From Coptis chinensis (Eukaryota > Streptophyta > Magnoliopsida > Ranunculales > Ranunculaceae): a DNA stretch of 64,000 bases. Below, in pieces: positions 1-13,169 of this stretch; the stretch's first letter is position 1; every line of letters starts with the position of its first letter. The notes beneath the pieces are model-generated. The model was not told where the DNA came from. It saw nothing but the letters and a program-made list of their open reading frames with translations, and made no database searches. The position numbers were made by a program, and so were the translations under genes. The stretch is taken from contig CM027382.1 of assembly GCA_015680905.1 (NCBI GenBank), positions 16,093,501 through 16,157,500 on the forward strand, read 5' to 3'.

Positions 1-1140
1 CTAAACGATGGCACTAAGTCTTGCATCGTTCTTGCAGACCTAGTGGGGGATTTTCGAATTCCCTTGAATATTTTTAATTTGTTACCCGTTTTTCATAGTT
101 TAGACCACGGAAAGCCTTATTAGCATATGCGTAGTATAGAACAAGTTCTCACTACATTCCATCATCCTAACATAGGTTCTGAGCAAATTAAATTGAGGTT
201 GTTTCCTTTCACCCTAGCCGATAAGGCGGCGCCTTGATTAACTGCCCAAACGCCTAATTCTGTGTACTCATGGGCCAAACTTGTTCAATTATTCATGGAA
301 CAGTTTTACGTACCTTTGAAGACTGATGAAATGATTCAAAAGATTCATTTCTTCCTCCTGAACCCTCATGAATCCTTTTCAGAGGTCTGGAACCGGTACA
401 CTGATCTTCTTATCGAGTGCCCACATCATAACCTTGCGAAAGACACGCTTGTTCATGCCTTTTTCAAATGGCTTTTACATCACCATAAAGAGGTTCTTGA
501 TATAATGACTAGGGGTAGTTTCCTTAGTAAAAGAGCCTCATAGGCTTATAATTTTTTAGAAGATCAATCCAAGCGTAATAATAACTGGGGGGTAACGATA
601 TCTCCCGCTTTGCTAATTCTTCTTCGACAGCCAAGGTTGCCAGTATGTTTGAGGTTAAATCTGATCCCGAGCTTAGAACTCTAATCGAATCTCTTACAAA
701 AAAGGTAGAATCCATTTCTATTCAACATAAGCCTACTTCTGTCATGAACGTCAACTCTATTCTATATAATTTATGTTTGAGTCCTGAGCATCCTGACTCC
801 TATTGTCCTCTTGTTTATGAACAACCATCCGCACAGCCAGACAATGTTTGCTCCATTAATAGCCAACCTAATGCACTTTGGAAACAAAACTCCAACATCG
901 ATTAGCGAAATAATCAACAAGTTACACCTCTGGGGTTTAATAATCAAAATGTTAGGCCAACAAACAATTACAACCAGGCTCTACCAATACAACTACAATG
1001 ACAAGATAATTATAATAATTATAATAATAACAATAGAAGTATTGTTCCGGTTAATAATAACTATCACAACCCACCCGTTAATAATCAACATGAGATAGTT
1101 CCTGTCACACCACTTGTGGCAACTACACCTTCACAACCGG
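1..1140 (+). mobile_element. gag part of the Athila-type fossil
   Basis: Capsid-type gag fragments are visible, including a block with WAKLVQLFMEQF and ECPHHNL that matches the plant retrotransposon gag domain. Downstream (about 900-1140) the sequence turns Asn/Gln-rich, as in the linker between gag and protease in this lineage. The part is decayed and no intact product is expected. Confidence 0.75.
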
Positions 1141-1367
1141 ATCATTTCAAGGCCTACATGCAAGCTCAAAAATAGATTTTATAATAAATACAACAATCCT
1201 TACAACAGTTAACTCAAGATAAAGCCCAACCTAAAGGTGTATTTCCAGGTCAAGCTATACATAATCTTAAAACGCCAAACACAGCCTTTGAAGTAACCGG
1301 TAATATTAGTAAAGAAAATTTAAATGTATGTGAGTTAAATGCCATCACCATTCTTCGTTCAAGCAGA

Positions 1368-2531
1368 GTGATTGATAACACCGTAACTACGCCCATTGAT
1401 ACACCACCAGTGGTCATTAAAAATAAAAATTTGCTAGATACCGAAATAGAAATTGAAGATCCTACACCTGTAGAGGTACCAGTTAAACCACAACCCAAGA
1501 AAAAAATGGCTAAGGTTAGAACTCCTATTGACCCATATGCTAAATATAGAGAGAAACCACCGTTTCTCCAGAGACTAGCCATGTTAAACAAGGATACAAA
1601 TTTTGATGAGATTAGAGAAGTTTTTAAAAACCTAACGATAAACCTACCTTTTTTTGAAGCTATTAAAAAATTACCACAACATGCTAAGTTTTTAAAAGAG
1701 TTGTGCACTACTAGGCGGAAAACAAACATTCCAAAAGACACCTTTTTAACTGAACAGTTTCCCACTCTATCTGAACCTAATGGAATCGTTAAGTATAAGG
1801 ACCCTGGTCGTCCTACTGTACAATGCACCTTAGGGGATATCCACACGACAATTGCTCTATTAGACTTAGGGGCGAGTGTTAACTTACTCCCTTATTGTCT
1901 ATATAAACAAATATGCCTAAAAAAGATGCAACAAACTAAAATGACATTGCAATTAGCTGATCGTTCTATTACGTATCCTAAGGGTGTTGTTGAAAATGTG
2001 CTAGTTAAAGTTCAAGATTTTTACTACCCAGCCGACTTCGTTATCCTCAACACAGAAGTTGTTAATGACTCTGTTCCTATCATTTTAGAGCGTCCCTTCT
2101 TGGCAACTGCCAATGCGCTCATAAACTACCGCGATGGTTTGATGTCCGTGTCTTTTGGCCACCTTTCTGTTGAGGTGAATATTTTCAAAATGATGCAACA
2201 GTTACCCGATACGACTATCGATGGAGAAGTTAGCATGATCGAGAGATTAGCTCAAGATTATTTCAAGAACACGTTTCTAGAGAATCAGGTGCATCAATTT
2301 CTTTCCTTCAGAAGTTCTGACTTTAACGATGGCTCCTACATAGAAGAAGTCAATGCCATTTTCGAATCTACTTTTATCTTAGATCCTTCTGTAGCACCAT
2401 CTTTCGAGTTTGAAGAATTTTTACATAAACAAGTCTTTACTATTCAAGATGAAGACCCTTCGGAAGCCTTACTACCCATTCCTCCCGCTCCTATGCTTAA
2501 ACCTCTTCCTACTGAGTTGAAATATATCTAG
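1368..2531 (+). mobile_element. Protease part of the Athila-type fossil
   Basis: This is the longest open block of the element. A Lys/Pro-rich first half (the gag-protease linker) is followed by an aspartic-protease fold with the motif LLDLGASVNLLP near 1856-1891 and the hydrophobic stretch VPIILERPFLATA near 2070-2115. These two motifs are standard for the retropepsin-like domain of Athila and related plant Gypsy elements. It is a fossil fragment of a polyprotein, not a host gene. Confidence 0.85.
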
Positions 2532-2555
2532 CTTGATCCAGATGGTAGTCATCCG

Positions 2556-4010
2556 GTGATCATATCTTCTCAATTGTCTATTGATGAAGAGCCACATTTG
2601 ATTAGGGTGATTAGGGAACATCGTTCCGCGATCGGTTGGTCCCTAGACGATATTAAGGGGATTGACCTTAGTGTATGCACACATCGCATATATTTGGAAG
2701 ATAATGCGAAGACTTCAAGTGAACCTCAGCATTGCTTGAACCCTGCCATGAAAAAGGTGGTCAGGGAAGAAGTCTTACGGTTGCTCGATGGGGTATCATA
2801 TATCCCATCTCCAATAGCGAATGGGTAAGCCCCATTCACGTAGTTCCTAAGAAATTGGGGGTTACCATTGTGCATAAGGCTGCTAGTGAATATGTTTCCA
2901 CATGAGTTCTTATGAAATAGAGGATTTGTATTGACTACAAACGCTTAAATGCCATGACACGAAAGGATCACTTTCCTTTATCCTTTATAGATCAGATGCT
3001 CGAACGTCTAGCTGGTCATGCTTATTATTGTTTTTTAGATGGCTACTCTGGCTATTTTCATATCATTATCGATCCTAACGACCAAGACACCTTCACATGT
3101 CTGTTTGGAACATATGCTTATAAACGAATGCCTTTCGGCCTTTGTAATGCTCTTGGTACTTTCCAGCGGTGTATGCTTCATATCTTTAGTGACATGGTAG
3201 AGCGCTTTATGGAAGTTTTTATAGATGATTTTTCTATTTATGGAAACTCTTTCAGTGACTGTCTGTCTAACCTTTCTAAAGTGTTGACACGATGTGAGGA
3301 AAAGAATCTGGTTTTAAATTGGGAGAAATGTCATTTTATGGTAAAAAGAGGAATAAGATAAGGCCAAATTAGATAAAATAGCGTCTCTACCTATACCACG
3401 GACTATTCGTGACATTAGAGCCTTTTTAGGCCATACATGTTTCTATAGGCGTTTTATCAAGGATTTTTCGAAAATAGCTAGGTTTTTAACTAATCTACTT
3501 TTAAAAGATGCCATATTTGATTTCAATTATAACTGCAAACATGCTTTTGAAACTTTAAAAGTTGCTTTAACATCTGCACCTATTATACAACCTCCCGATT
3601 GGTCTAAACCTTTCGAGCTTGTGTGTGACGCTAGCGATTATGTTGTTGGTGCCGCGTTAGGCTAGAAACTAGATGATAAGTACACTGTTATTTATTATGC
3701 TAGTAAGACTTTAAATGATGCTCAAAGAAATTATACTACTACAGAAAAAAAAAAATTAGATATGGTTTATGCTTTAGATAAGTTCTGTCCTTATTTGGTT
3801 GGTACAAAGACCTTAGTGTATACTGATCATGCAGCTCTTAGGTACCTTCTCGCCAAGAAGGATGCTAAACAGAAATTGATCTGATGGATCCTTCTCCTGC
3901 AAGAGTTTACCTTAGAAATTAAGGATAAACGAGGGGTCAAAAATGTAGTTGATGATCACTTGTCTAGACTAACAAATGAAAGTGATAGTGATTATGAGTT
4001 CATACCTGAT
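2556..4010 (+). mobile_element. Reverse transcriptase and RNase H part of the Athila-type fossil
   Basis: RT is recognised from GYSGYFHI, RMPFGLCNALGTFQ and the catalytic-type IDDF motif followed by SIYG (about 3040-3245). RNase H follows with FELVCDASDYVVGAALG near 3608-3663 and [13 protein letters not shown] near 3696-3735, the usual tether and RNase H core of Ty3/Gypsy elements. Several breaks interrupt the block. Confidence 0.88.
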
Positions 4011-4129
4011 TCTTTTCCTGATGAACACCTTTATTCTATTTTTTCTACACCTTGGTATGCCGACATTGTGAATTTTTTAGCTTCCGATATTATTTCTGAT
4101 GTTTGGTCAAAAAACAAAATTTTTGGCCA

Positions 4130-5335
4130 GAGTTAAGTTATACTACTGGGATGAGCCCTACCTTTTTAAGTATTGTGCGGATCAGATTATTCGTCGTTGT
4201 ATTCCCTAGTGGGAATATAATGAGGTTCTATTCTTCTGCCATGACAAAGAGTATGGTGGCCATTTTAGTGGTATAAAAATGGTAGCTAAAGTTCTGCAAT
4301 GTGGTTTTTATTGGCCTATCCTTTTTAAAGATGCCCAAGTTCATTGCAAGACGTGTGTTCGTTGCCAACAACTTGGGTGTATCACTAAATGTAATATGAT
4401 ACCTTTAAATCCTATTATGGTAGTGGAAATTTTTGATGTATGGGGAATTGATTTCATGGGTCCTTTCCCTATTTCTCACGGTTTTATTTATATTCTTGTT
4501 GTCGTGGACTACGTTTCCAAATGGATAGAGGCCATGGCTTGCCGTAGAAATGACCATAAGACAGTTGTGTTTTTTATTAAGGAATACATTTTCTGTCGTT
4601 TTGGCATCCCTAAAGCCACCATCAGTGATGGCGGAACTCATTTTTGTAATAGAGTTGTTGCTTCTTTAGTTAAGAAGTATGGAGTTATTCATAAGGTGGC
4701 AACTCCTTATCATCCACAAACTAGTGGCCAAGTAGAAGTCTCTAATAGGGAAATAAAAAAATATTAGAAATGACAGTCAATCATGATCGGAAAAATTGGT
4801 CTAAGCGTCTAACAGATGCCTTATGGGCGTATCAGACAACTTTTAAAACTCCTATAGGAATGTCTCCCTTTAGACTTGTGTTTGGAAAACCTTGTCACTT
4901 GCCCGTTGAATTGGAGCACCATGCTATGTGAGCTATAAAATGTCTGAACTTCAATATTGATGAGGCAGGTGTCAAGTGCAAATTGCAATTAAATGAGCTT
5001 GAAGAAATCCGTAGTGATTCTTATGATCTCGCAAAGGATTATAAAGCTAACATGAAACGTGTTCATGATAAATAGATTTTGCGTAAAGAGTTTATAGTTG
5101 GTCAAAAAGTTTTTCTTTACAACTCACGTTTGCATATTTTCCTAGGAAAATTAAAAACCAGTTGGTCAGGTCCTTTTATGGTTATTGAAGTCACCCCTTA
5201 CGGGGCAATCACTTTGGTAAATCCCAAGGACAACAGTATTTTCAAGTCGATGGCCAACGATGGTTAAAATATTTTCACGAGTTAATATCCCCAGATGTAG
5301 AGAATGTCCTTTTACAGGACCCTGTCTATGAAGAC
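4130..5335 (+). mobile_element. Integrase part of the Athila-type fossil
   Basis: The zinc-binding HHCC module is visible ([11 protein letters not shown] near 4350-4380). The DDE core follows with [19 protein letters not shown] and [17 protein letters not shown] (about 4446-4755). A C-terminal stretch with LKTSWSGPFMV lies near 5150-5190. Order and motifs are standard for Ty3/Gypsy integrase. The part is broken. Confidence 0.88.
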
Positions 5336-8300
5336 TGACCTTTGATGTTTGGTGTAATTTCTTTCATTTTCATATATTGGTAAGTGCACCATTAAGGTAA
5401 CCGAGCCCTCCCTTTGGAGTGTGTGGCTGTAAGTACTGGATCCTAAGTCCATATTTAACGTAATTCACGCTTTCCATTCTTGTATGTTTTCTCATTTTTT
5501 AGTCGTGTGTCTCTATGGAGTGATTTCGTCTTTATTGCTTTATTGTTTTTTTTTTATATTAAACTTTATTCCTAAAAAGTAAAAAAAATATTAAAACCAT
5601 ATAAATAGAAATCTATCAAGTCTCAGGAATCTGACTTTAAAAGACCCACGTATTTAAACAAATTTTCTAAACCCTATTTTCAAAATTTTGTTTAGGGGTG
5701 TGGTGTTTGGCATTTCCATTCTTGATCGCTTAACTTCCTATTCTTATTGTTTATGTCGTTTAGTTGTATTTTGATTCGGGTTGACACTATCTATGAATTT
5801 AGATTTCTTTTGATCACATAACTTATGCCATTCACGCATTACGAGGAGTTTTCCATCTTCTTATATGTCAACCATGGTTAGATTTGAGTTTTTTTTTATA
5901 GATCATTGGATTGTAATTTCTATGCTGATCATTTTCATAGCTCACTCGAAAAAATCGGACTGTTAACGAATAGGGAATTTTAGTTTTAAGTTATATGAGG
6001 CATATGACATGATGGGCATTACAGATTTGTTTTGGGCTTGGTCCCAAAATTTTAAAACCCTACGCGGTCACGTGCCCCACATGTGACTCCCTTTTAAAAA
6101 CCCCACGCAATTTTTCTTCTTCTCTTCTTCGCCTCCATACTCAAGAACACTGCTTGAACCCAGAAAACTTTGAGCACGCACGCCCTTTAGGCCAGACAAA
6201 CTTGAGCGCACCTGCGCCTTAATCTCCACATAGCCCCAGTTCCAGTTTAAACTAAGTAATTAGTTCACTATCCCACACCTTACTTTCACTACAAATTTGA
6301 AATCCAAATCTCGATGGCTCCTAAAACCCCTAAAATCCTTCCTGGGCAAGTTTTTACTGCTCCACAATTTGTACCCTTCTATGATACCGAAATGCGTATT
6401 AGGAAGTGGGAAGGGTTGTGGTATTCTACGGATGATTTTTATTACCTGGATTTGGTGTTCTCTTTTTACAAGAAGAGGGTGATTAATGGTCGTAGGATTT
6501 TTGTGGAGGTGAATGGTAGTTGGAAGGAGTTGACTACAGCAGTGTTGGCTGAGGTTATTGGCATTGAGCAAAGAGATATCATAGTCACCACGCAGGAATC
6601 TTAGCTTGGTAGAATCGGTACATTGATGACGGAGACAGTGTTGGAAGGACGTTATAATCCTAGCTCGCATTGTGTTCGTCAGATGTCTCTGAGAAGAAAC
6701 CAGCTGGCTGTGGCTCAGTGGATTGGTAAGAATGTGATTGCTATCACGAAAGTCAGTGACATCAATGCAAGTTGTCTGCACATTCTCTGGATCCTTTAGA
6801 ACAAGAGGTATGAGTTTTGCATCCTTGAGTTTATGATACATGAGATTATAGCAGTTGGTGCACTTAATGTAGCTTTCCCTACATTAATCACAAAGATTAT
6901 GTTGTTTTGGGGATGTGTTCCGGAGTCGAGTAAGGTTAAGTTGAAGGTGTATGAGAATGCACGTATTTATAGGGAGTGTATTCAGAAGCAGTGGAATTTG
7001 CCTGAGGTTTTAGTTGCTAAGATGGAATCGGATGAGGAAGAGGAGGAAGATATAGCTTGTTTTGATATAAGAGCTTTGGAAAGGGCTACTACGGACGTAG
7101 CCCGTGTCTCGTTACTTTATCGTGGCCTGCGAACACTCCATAACCAGTATGAGACGATTTGTACAGGCAAACGTTCTCTTAGTGACCTTTGTGAGGTTAT
7201 TGAGACTAGGCAAGGTAACATCCAACGTAACTAGACTAACCTTCAGAATAATATTCAGTTGCTCAGTGATAGTCACCAGGATCTCTAGGCTAACATGGAG
7301 ACTCTCGTTTAGATTAATAATGAGCGTCATTGGGAAGCCATGGATATTTTAATGGAGCAACAACGCACGTTTCAAGAAGAAGTTCTACGACGCCTGCCAC
7401 CTTATGATGGTTTTTCTTCTGTTGACTCTGGAAGGCGTGAGCGTCGTCGACGCAGGACGGATGGCTATGACCCTTCCTCAACTCGTGGCTAGTTTCATTG
7501 TATTATGTTTAAGAATATTTCCTATTTTAGTAGAGTTTTTAATCCCAGTTGTTAGTTAAGTAGTTATTATTGAATTCTGTATTTGATTATTATTTAAATT
7601 TAAAGTTGGTTTAATTTTCGGCGTATGTTATGTATTTTTCGTAAATCCCACCCTTCCGACTTGTTTGGGGGTGACATTATTTGTTTAGCAATGTCGTTAT
7701 CATATCCACTTTTTTTTCAAAATTATTGTCCTGCTTGATAACTATCGTTGGTATGCACATCATGCCAATAGGGTGTCGATAGAATTAGCTACTCTTGGTT
7801 TGTGAAAGCTTAAGGATTAGAAATTGTATGATTGCTATTTTTAATTCCAGCCTAAAATCTATCGGTTTGACTATGGGCTCTGCATCTCATCTGTTTCTAT
7901 TATGGATTTAGAAATTTTCTTTTTCCATCATCTTGCCTTAACAATTTGGGCAACTTGCGGAACTTAGATTAAGAAACTTGTGTTATATAAATACATGGAT
8001 CGCTCTAGACTTCACTCTACACCATTATTTTTCATCACACACGACTTACTCAAAGGGCGCACGCCCCCTAATTGCACTAACACAGAGCGCGCCCGCGCTG
8101 ATATTCAGAATTGCAGAATTTTCTTCTATCAGAAGATAGCGCGCCTGCCCTCTGACAAAGGCTATTCTAAGCGCGCACGCGCCCTGACCTTAACATACCA
8201 TCAATTCTTTTTTCTGGGATTTTACGCAAGCACTTCAAGGAGTTCAGTACTATGATTGTTTGATATGAAATCTCCTATAATCATACCGGAGCAGTCCTTC

Positions 8301-9075
8301 GAAGAATTGTTTGAGAGCGACACCTATGGATATTGGTTCCGCGACAGGATTGTGCAGTCAAGATGGCAGAATCTACTGGTAAGTGTTGATGATTCTTATT
8401 CTCCTAAACTTTTGCTTATTTCTATGATAATTGTAAGTTCTTTTATCGACCAGATGGGGAACAAGTGTTCCCTGTCACCATTAATGATAAGACAATGGAT
8501 TTCAGCAAGTTTTTGGTGGCCTTTGCTATTGGAATGGCTATGCTTGCTCCCCAAAACTCATGGGGCTATATATCTGATAATATATACCTTTATAACTATG
8601 AGTATTTCCATGAGACTTATGGGACGGGAATTTTTCGTGTAGAGGACCAAGGGCAATATAACGTAGCCATTGGTAGCCTGTCCCTTAACATAGGCGCTAT
8701 CATGTTCTTTATCATGCTAAATATATCTTAGGGGAATGGCGATTTTCTTCTATGAATAACGCCACTGGTGACGTCTACCTTGCTTTAGCTGAGGGACGTA
8801 TGCTATATGACATTCCCCAGACCTTAGTGTCAAGTCTAGCACGAGCCCATAGTATAAAGCATAAGTACCTTCTTATGCCTGTCTTGGTTTGCCGCATCAT
8901 GCTATGTTTCTTTCCTGATTTCTATACCGGCTACATGGATTGGGTTGGGGAGTAACGCTTAACATGTTAGCACGGGTTGATGATAAATAGCATGAGGCCT
9001 GGCAAATTATCATGGCTTGGCAGGATGCAAAGGAACCTCACTTCTTTAAAGAAGAGGAGGATAACGCTTAATGCT
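5336..9075 (+). mobile_element. Third-gene region of the Athila-type fossil
   Basis: Between pol and the 3' LTR, Athila elements carry an extra gene of env position. Here two areas hold partial open stretches: 6290-7500, with TAPQFVPFYD, FYYLDLVFSFYKKR, an acidic DEEEEED run and a late coil-like segment, and 8256-8955, with FPVTINDKTMDFSKFLVAFA. They resemble the plant-specific putative transposon protein domain found in this position. I see no convincing fusion peptide or membrane anchor. 5340-6290 and 7500-8250 show no coding signal. The region is broken in several places. Confidence 0.5.
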
Positions 9076-10904
9076 GGATATGAGGCAAGTTTTACTTTCT
9101 GTTAATGTCTGTTTATGTCCCAATCAATTTAATTTTTGTTATTCCCATAACGGGTGGAACTCTTATAGGAGTTGCGTCTATTTTTCTTTACCTATATTAT
9201 TAGTATGTTCTAAATTTGTTTTGCAGGTGTTCTAAAATTTTCACGCGTTTCCATGGTATTTTCTATCCTTCTTATTTCTATATTTTGATGACAAAGTATG
9301 TTTTTGTTTCAGGGTGGCATAGAAACACGCATAATTTAAGGCACCTATTAGGATATATATATATATTTATAATATGCACTTTGCTTTCTAGTAAAAAATT
9401 TAAAAAATAATAAAAATAAAAATAATAAGTATTTATACTATGCACTTAGGAATATTGGCATTGTTTCTTTTTCTGTGATGATAATAGTCTAGAAGTTTCA
9501 CGTTAGCTTTTAAATTAGAATAGTTTTTAGAAATGTAGGTTAATATGTAGGTAATAGTCATTGCATCTTTCAATAAATATATTGCATGAGCATCCATGTT
9601 TGTATTGACAGTAAGTTTCTGAAATCTAGGCTAGAGTACTTATTCTACAAATCCTGTGAGAATATAGCCTAAAAGCCTTACATTAGTGAAATATCTGAGT
9701 AATGACACAAGGGAGAAGTAAATTCCAAATAGAGAAATCACACGTCTATTTGCTTAATCACTATACCATATCCTAAGCGAGAATTTAGGCCCTTTTTGGA
9801 TCGATATATATAGCCAGAAATTCAAACCTATATGAAATTATTTTCCGCTAGTCGCCCCTTTGAGCCTTTCTTTAGCCTTTTCATAAACCACAAATCCTTT
9901 ACCCTTTTACAAACACAAAATAAAAATAAAATCAGCCTACCCATTTTTTAATTAGTTTGAGAATAGAGATGAAATGAAGAAAAGAGAAAGACCTGTGGAA
10001 AACCAAGAATTTGTTAGTTGCTTCAAATAATAAAAGAAAGTTTCCATCCAAAGAAAAGAAAGAAGAAATAAATAAAATAAAAAGTTAGAATTCCAAAAAC
10101 ATAATCAAAGGAGTCAAAAGCTAAAAGAAAAAGAAAAAATGGCTAAGGATGGAAACAAAGTGTAGAAGCAAAGTAAGAACAAGGTTTTCTCTAGTTACAT
10201 ATTTTGAAGATCATATTATCTTATATTTGTCCTTTTGAATATCCATTTTCTTCCTTCTTAAAATCATCACCTAATCCCCGTAACACCTAATAAAGACCTC
10301 TAGCTCAATTATGAATAGGTTAGTATGAAAGTAAGTGGCAGATGTGTTTGATCAGACTTCAGCTTCCTTGTACGTCATTGAGTTTGTTAGGAAAAGTATG
10401 CGCACTGCACACTGGAGTGAGCGAAACTTGAGTGGAAAAATCATATTATTTTTGTCTTGACAAATTTGTGAGGACCTACTTAAGGACACTATTCTAAAGT
10501 TTCAGAAACGGACTTGTTATTGCATTTCATAGCATAGTTCATTATATATATATGTTTATCCGTAGATGATTGATTATTATGCACGTGTTAGCTTAGGTTT
10601 CGAATTGATTATTCTGTATTCATTGCTAGTGCGATGTATAGATATCTGAGAATGTATAAGGAAACATTCATTTTATTTCTTAGTCATTATAGTATAAATG
10701 AAGTTTGCAAGTATCTTCTCTAGAAAAATCTCACGAGACTATAACTCGTCCACTAGGGAATTCCTAGTGGTTTAAGGCTTTATTGCATATGGTCAATGCA
10801 ATCGCACTTTGCGAAACGAGATTAATTAGAACTCCATTTTTTGTCACTTATTTTAATTTCTCATATTTGCTTGAGGACAAGCAAAATGCTATTTTGGGGT
10901 GGTT
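9076..10904 (+). mobile_element. Non-coding 3' leader of the Athila-type fossil with polypurine tract
   Basis: This is AT-rich, non-coding DNA with A-rich stretches (for example 9960-10150). It ends in a G-rich tract, TTTTGGGGTGGTT, directly before the LTR start at 10905, in the place where the plus-strand priming tract belongs. Nothing else is recognisable. Confidence 0.6.
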
Positions 10905-11446
10905 TGATAAGAGCCAATAACTGTAGTTTTAACCCCTTAATAATATTACATTTAGACCAATTATATTTATAATAAATAAGAGTTAGTACTGTTTACGTGA
11001 TTTTGTGTATTTCAGGTCTTTGAGTCAAATATGTAAAGAAATATGTCACTTTTGCAAGAGAAATGAGCAAAGGTTGGTTGCTAAGAAGTTCTATGGTTAA
11101 AGCCTAAGTTTCAAGGAGAAAACGCCTTTTTAAAGCCTAATCAAAGTTGAAAAGTCAAAGTCAACACGGGCAAAAATTACGGATAAAAGTCAACAGAACT
11201 TCCGCAAGCCATATCTTTGGACTCAGACCTTGGAATTGAGCCTACTATATGTCAAAACAACCAACTCGGAAAGAGCATTCTAATGGTCTAGGCCTTGATC
11301 CAATAAAAGGAGTAAAAGTAAAAGAAAACATTGTTTCAGTAATTTCAAATAGAAAATCCATTTTTGGAGAATAATTATTAAGCTTGATTTAGTGGGCCCA
11401 AAACATAGCTCCAAATCCCATGCACGAAATTATAAATCTAACTCTC

Positions 11447-11458
11447 TTTTATATAAAG
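11447..11458 (+). promoter_or_regulatory. LTR TATA box
   Basis: TTTTATATAAAG lies about 540 bp into the LTR and is followed by GAGGACTAGGGG and a CT-rich leader. This matches the layout of a pol II core promoter at the U3/R border of a plant LTR. Activity is not implied. Confidence 0.5.
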
Positions 11459-12412
11459 AGGACTAGGGGAAAACTCTCATTCACTCCCTTCCTATTAGTT
11501 TAATTTTAATTAGCTCTCTCTCTTCTCTTTAGTCTAAACCTAATTATTGTTTATTAGCCTAGCCACAATTAATAAAATCCAAGTTATTTATATTTCTTCT
11601 ATTATGTCTTCTTATTCTTATTCTTTTATTCATGACGATAGTCCCATGATTGATAGCTAAACCTCCATTAGAGGGGTTTGATTGAAACATTGATGAAGAC
11701 TTGATGTGTTAGTATATAATTATTGTTTTAAGAGTTTCAATTCTAGAGGGTAGTTCAATCATGAGAATGGGGCCTCTCATGCTAATTATTAGTTGGTTAG
11801 AGATGCCATGAATAATTAGGGATAAAAAGACCCAATTTTTATGTTGAACCTTGTGTGAAAATATAAAGATTAGGGTTGCAAAAATCTATACTAGCATGTT
11901 AAGGATAAATCAAGGTGGATATCAAATCTCTCTAATCCCTTCTTCTAATTCACATCTTAGTATTTAATTGCCATAGCATAATGGGTCTTTTTGTAGTACG
12001 TCACACTATATTAGTGCGCTTTTGAGTTTAGTCACACGAAGTTCAAATATTTGATTTTAGTCACACTCCGTCAACAAGTCTGTCTCAATTTGTTAGTCAA
12101 GATAATTGACTAGGTTTGACTATACGTTGACCTTATATATATATATATATATGTATTTTAGAAATGAACCAATCCATCATCATTCACCACCATACTCGAG
12201 GACAATCTCAATGGTCAAAAACAAATATTATCAATCTGGTCTAACAACTCGAATCTCGATGAATATTGAAAGTTGATTAAATTAGGGTACTCAATGAACA
12301 AAATAGTCGAAGATTAATTCCCGAAACAAACAAAATCTCTTTGTGTTCCAACCAAAGAGATGCCTAAATTAATATGGTGGATAACATGGAAATGAACCAG
12401 TGCTAGAAAGAA

Positions 12413-12918
12413 ATGTCACAAAAGCCAAGTAAGGCTCCGCTGCAACAAGATCAGTTGTTTGAATTGGAGAGAGTCAGGGAAGCAAGGATAGATTCCTTAA
12501 AGAAGGGGTGGGCTCACCTAGACCTATATCAGTTTGATAGTTTCGTCAGGCTTTACCAGACTGTTATCAAATCTATTTCATTGTTTTGGATACGGTTCGT
12601 ATTCCCAATGAAGGCCCTACATTGTAAGCCGGTTCTTTTGTTTGGATTTATGATTTGAGTCACCCTACCCTTATTTGCATTGATGATCTGAGAAATGGAT
12701 CTGACCAACGGTCGTTTCAGAAAGAGATAGCACACTTAAGCACTCCTAAAGTAGAGTGTAGTGATTATTCCTTGCTGGTGAACAAGATCCGTATTCCAAA
12801 GCCACATCACAACATCAAACCCCTTTTTTCGCAGCTTCCTTTCGCCATATCCAGTGCTAGTCCCGACAAGAGTTCATCAGATCAGAAGGGACATCCCCAA
12901 AACATGTCATTCGCCTAA
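12413..12918 (+). other. Unidentified open stretches inside the MULE, possible captured gene fragment
   Basis: Two consecutive open stretches (12413-12658 and 12655-12918, overlapping by four bases in different frames) fill the core between the inverted arms. The first is charged at its start (ELERVREARIDSLKKGW), the second Ser/Pro-rich. Base composition is less AT-rich than the arms. I do not recognise a family. MULEs often carry host gene pieces (Pack-MULEs), and that is the reading I favour, without proof. Confidence 0.35.
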
Positions 12919-13103
12919 GTGTAGTATTGAGCCATATCTGATCTTGAATTGCAAAATTTAGATATTCATCGAGATTCGAGTTACTAGACCAGATTGATAA
13001 TATTTGTTTTCGACCACTGAGATTCTGAGATTGTCCTTGACTATAGTGGTGAGTGATGATGGATTGGTTCATTTCTTAAAAAAATAAAAATAAATAAATA
13101 AGG

Positions 13104-13104
<1 letters not shown>

Positions 13105-13168
<64 letters not shown>
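13105..13168. repeat. TA dinucleotide tract
   Basis: About 32 TA units lie within the right arm of the MULE. The matching place in the left arm (12132-12152) has a much shorter TA tract, so the repeat has expanded on one side only. Confidence 0.95.

Positions 13169-13169
<1 letters not shown>

Noticed and set aside
1250-1846. 198-codon minus-strand open frame
   Set aside because: Antisense of the Athila gag-protease block; no family similarity, and the plus strand explains the region.
13105-13168. TA tract as an origin or scaffold attachment site
   Set aside because: A plain microsatellite inside a MULE arm; no further evidence for such a role.
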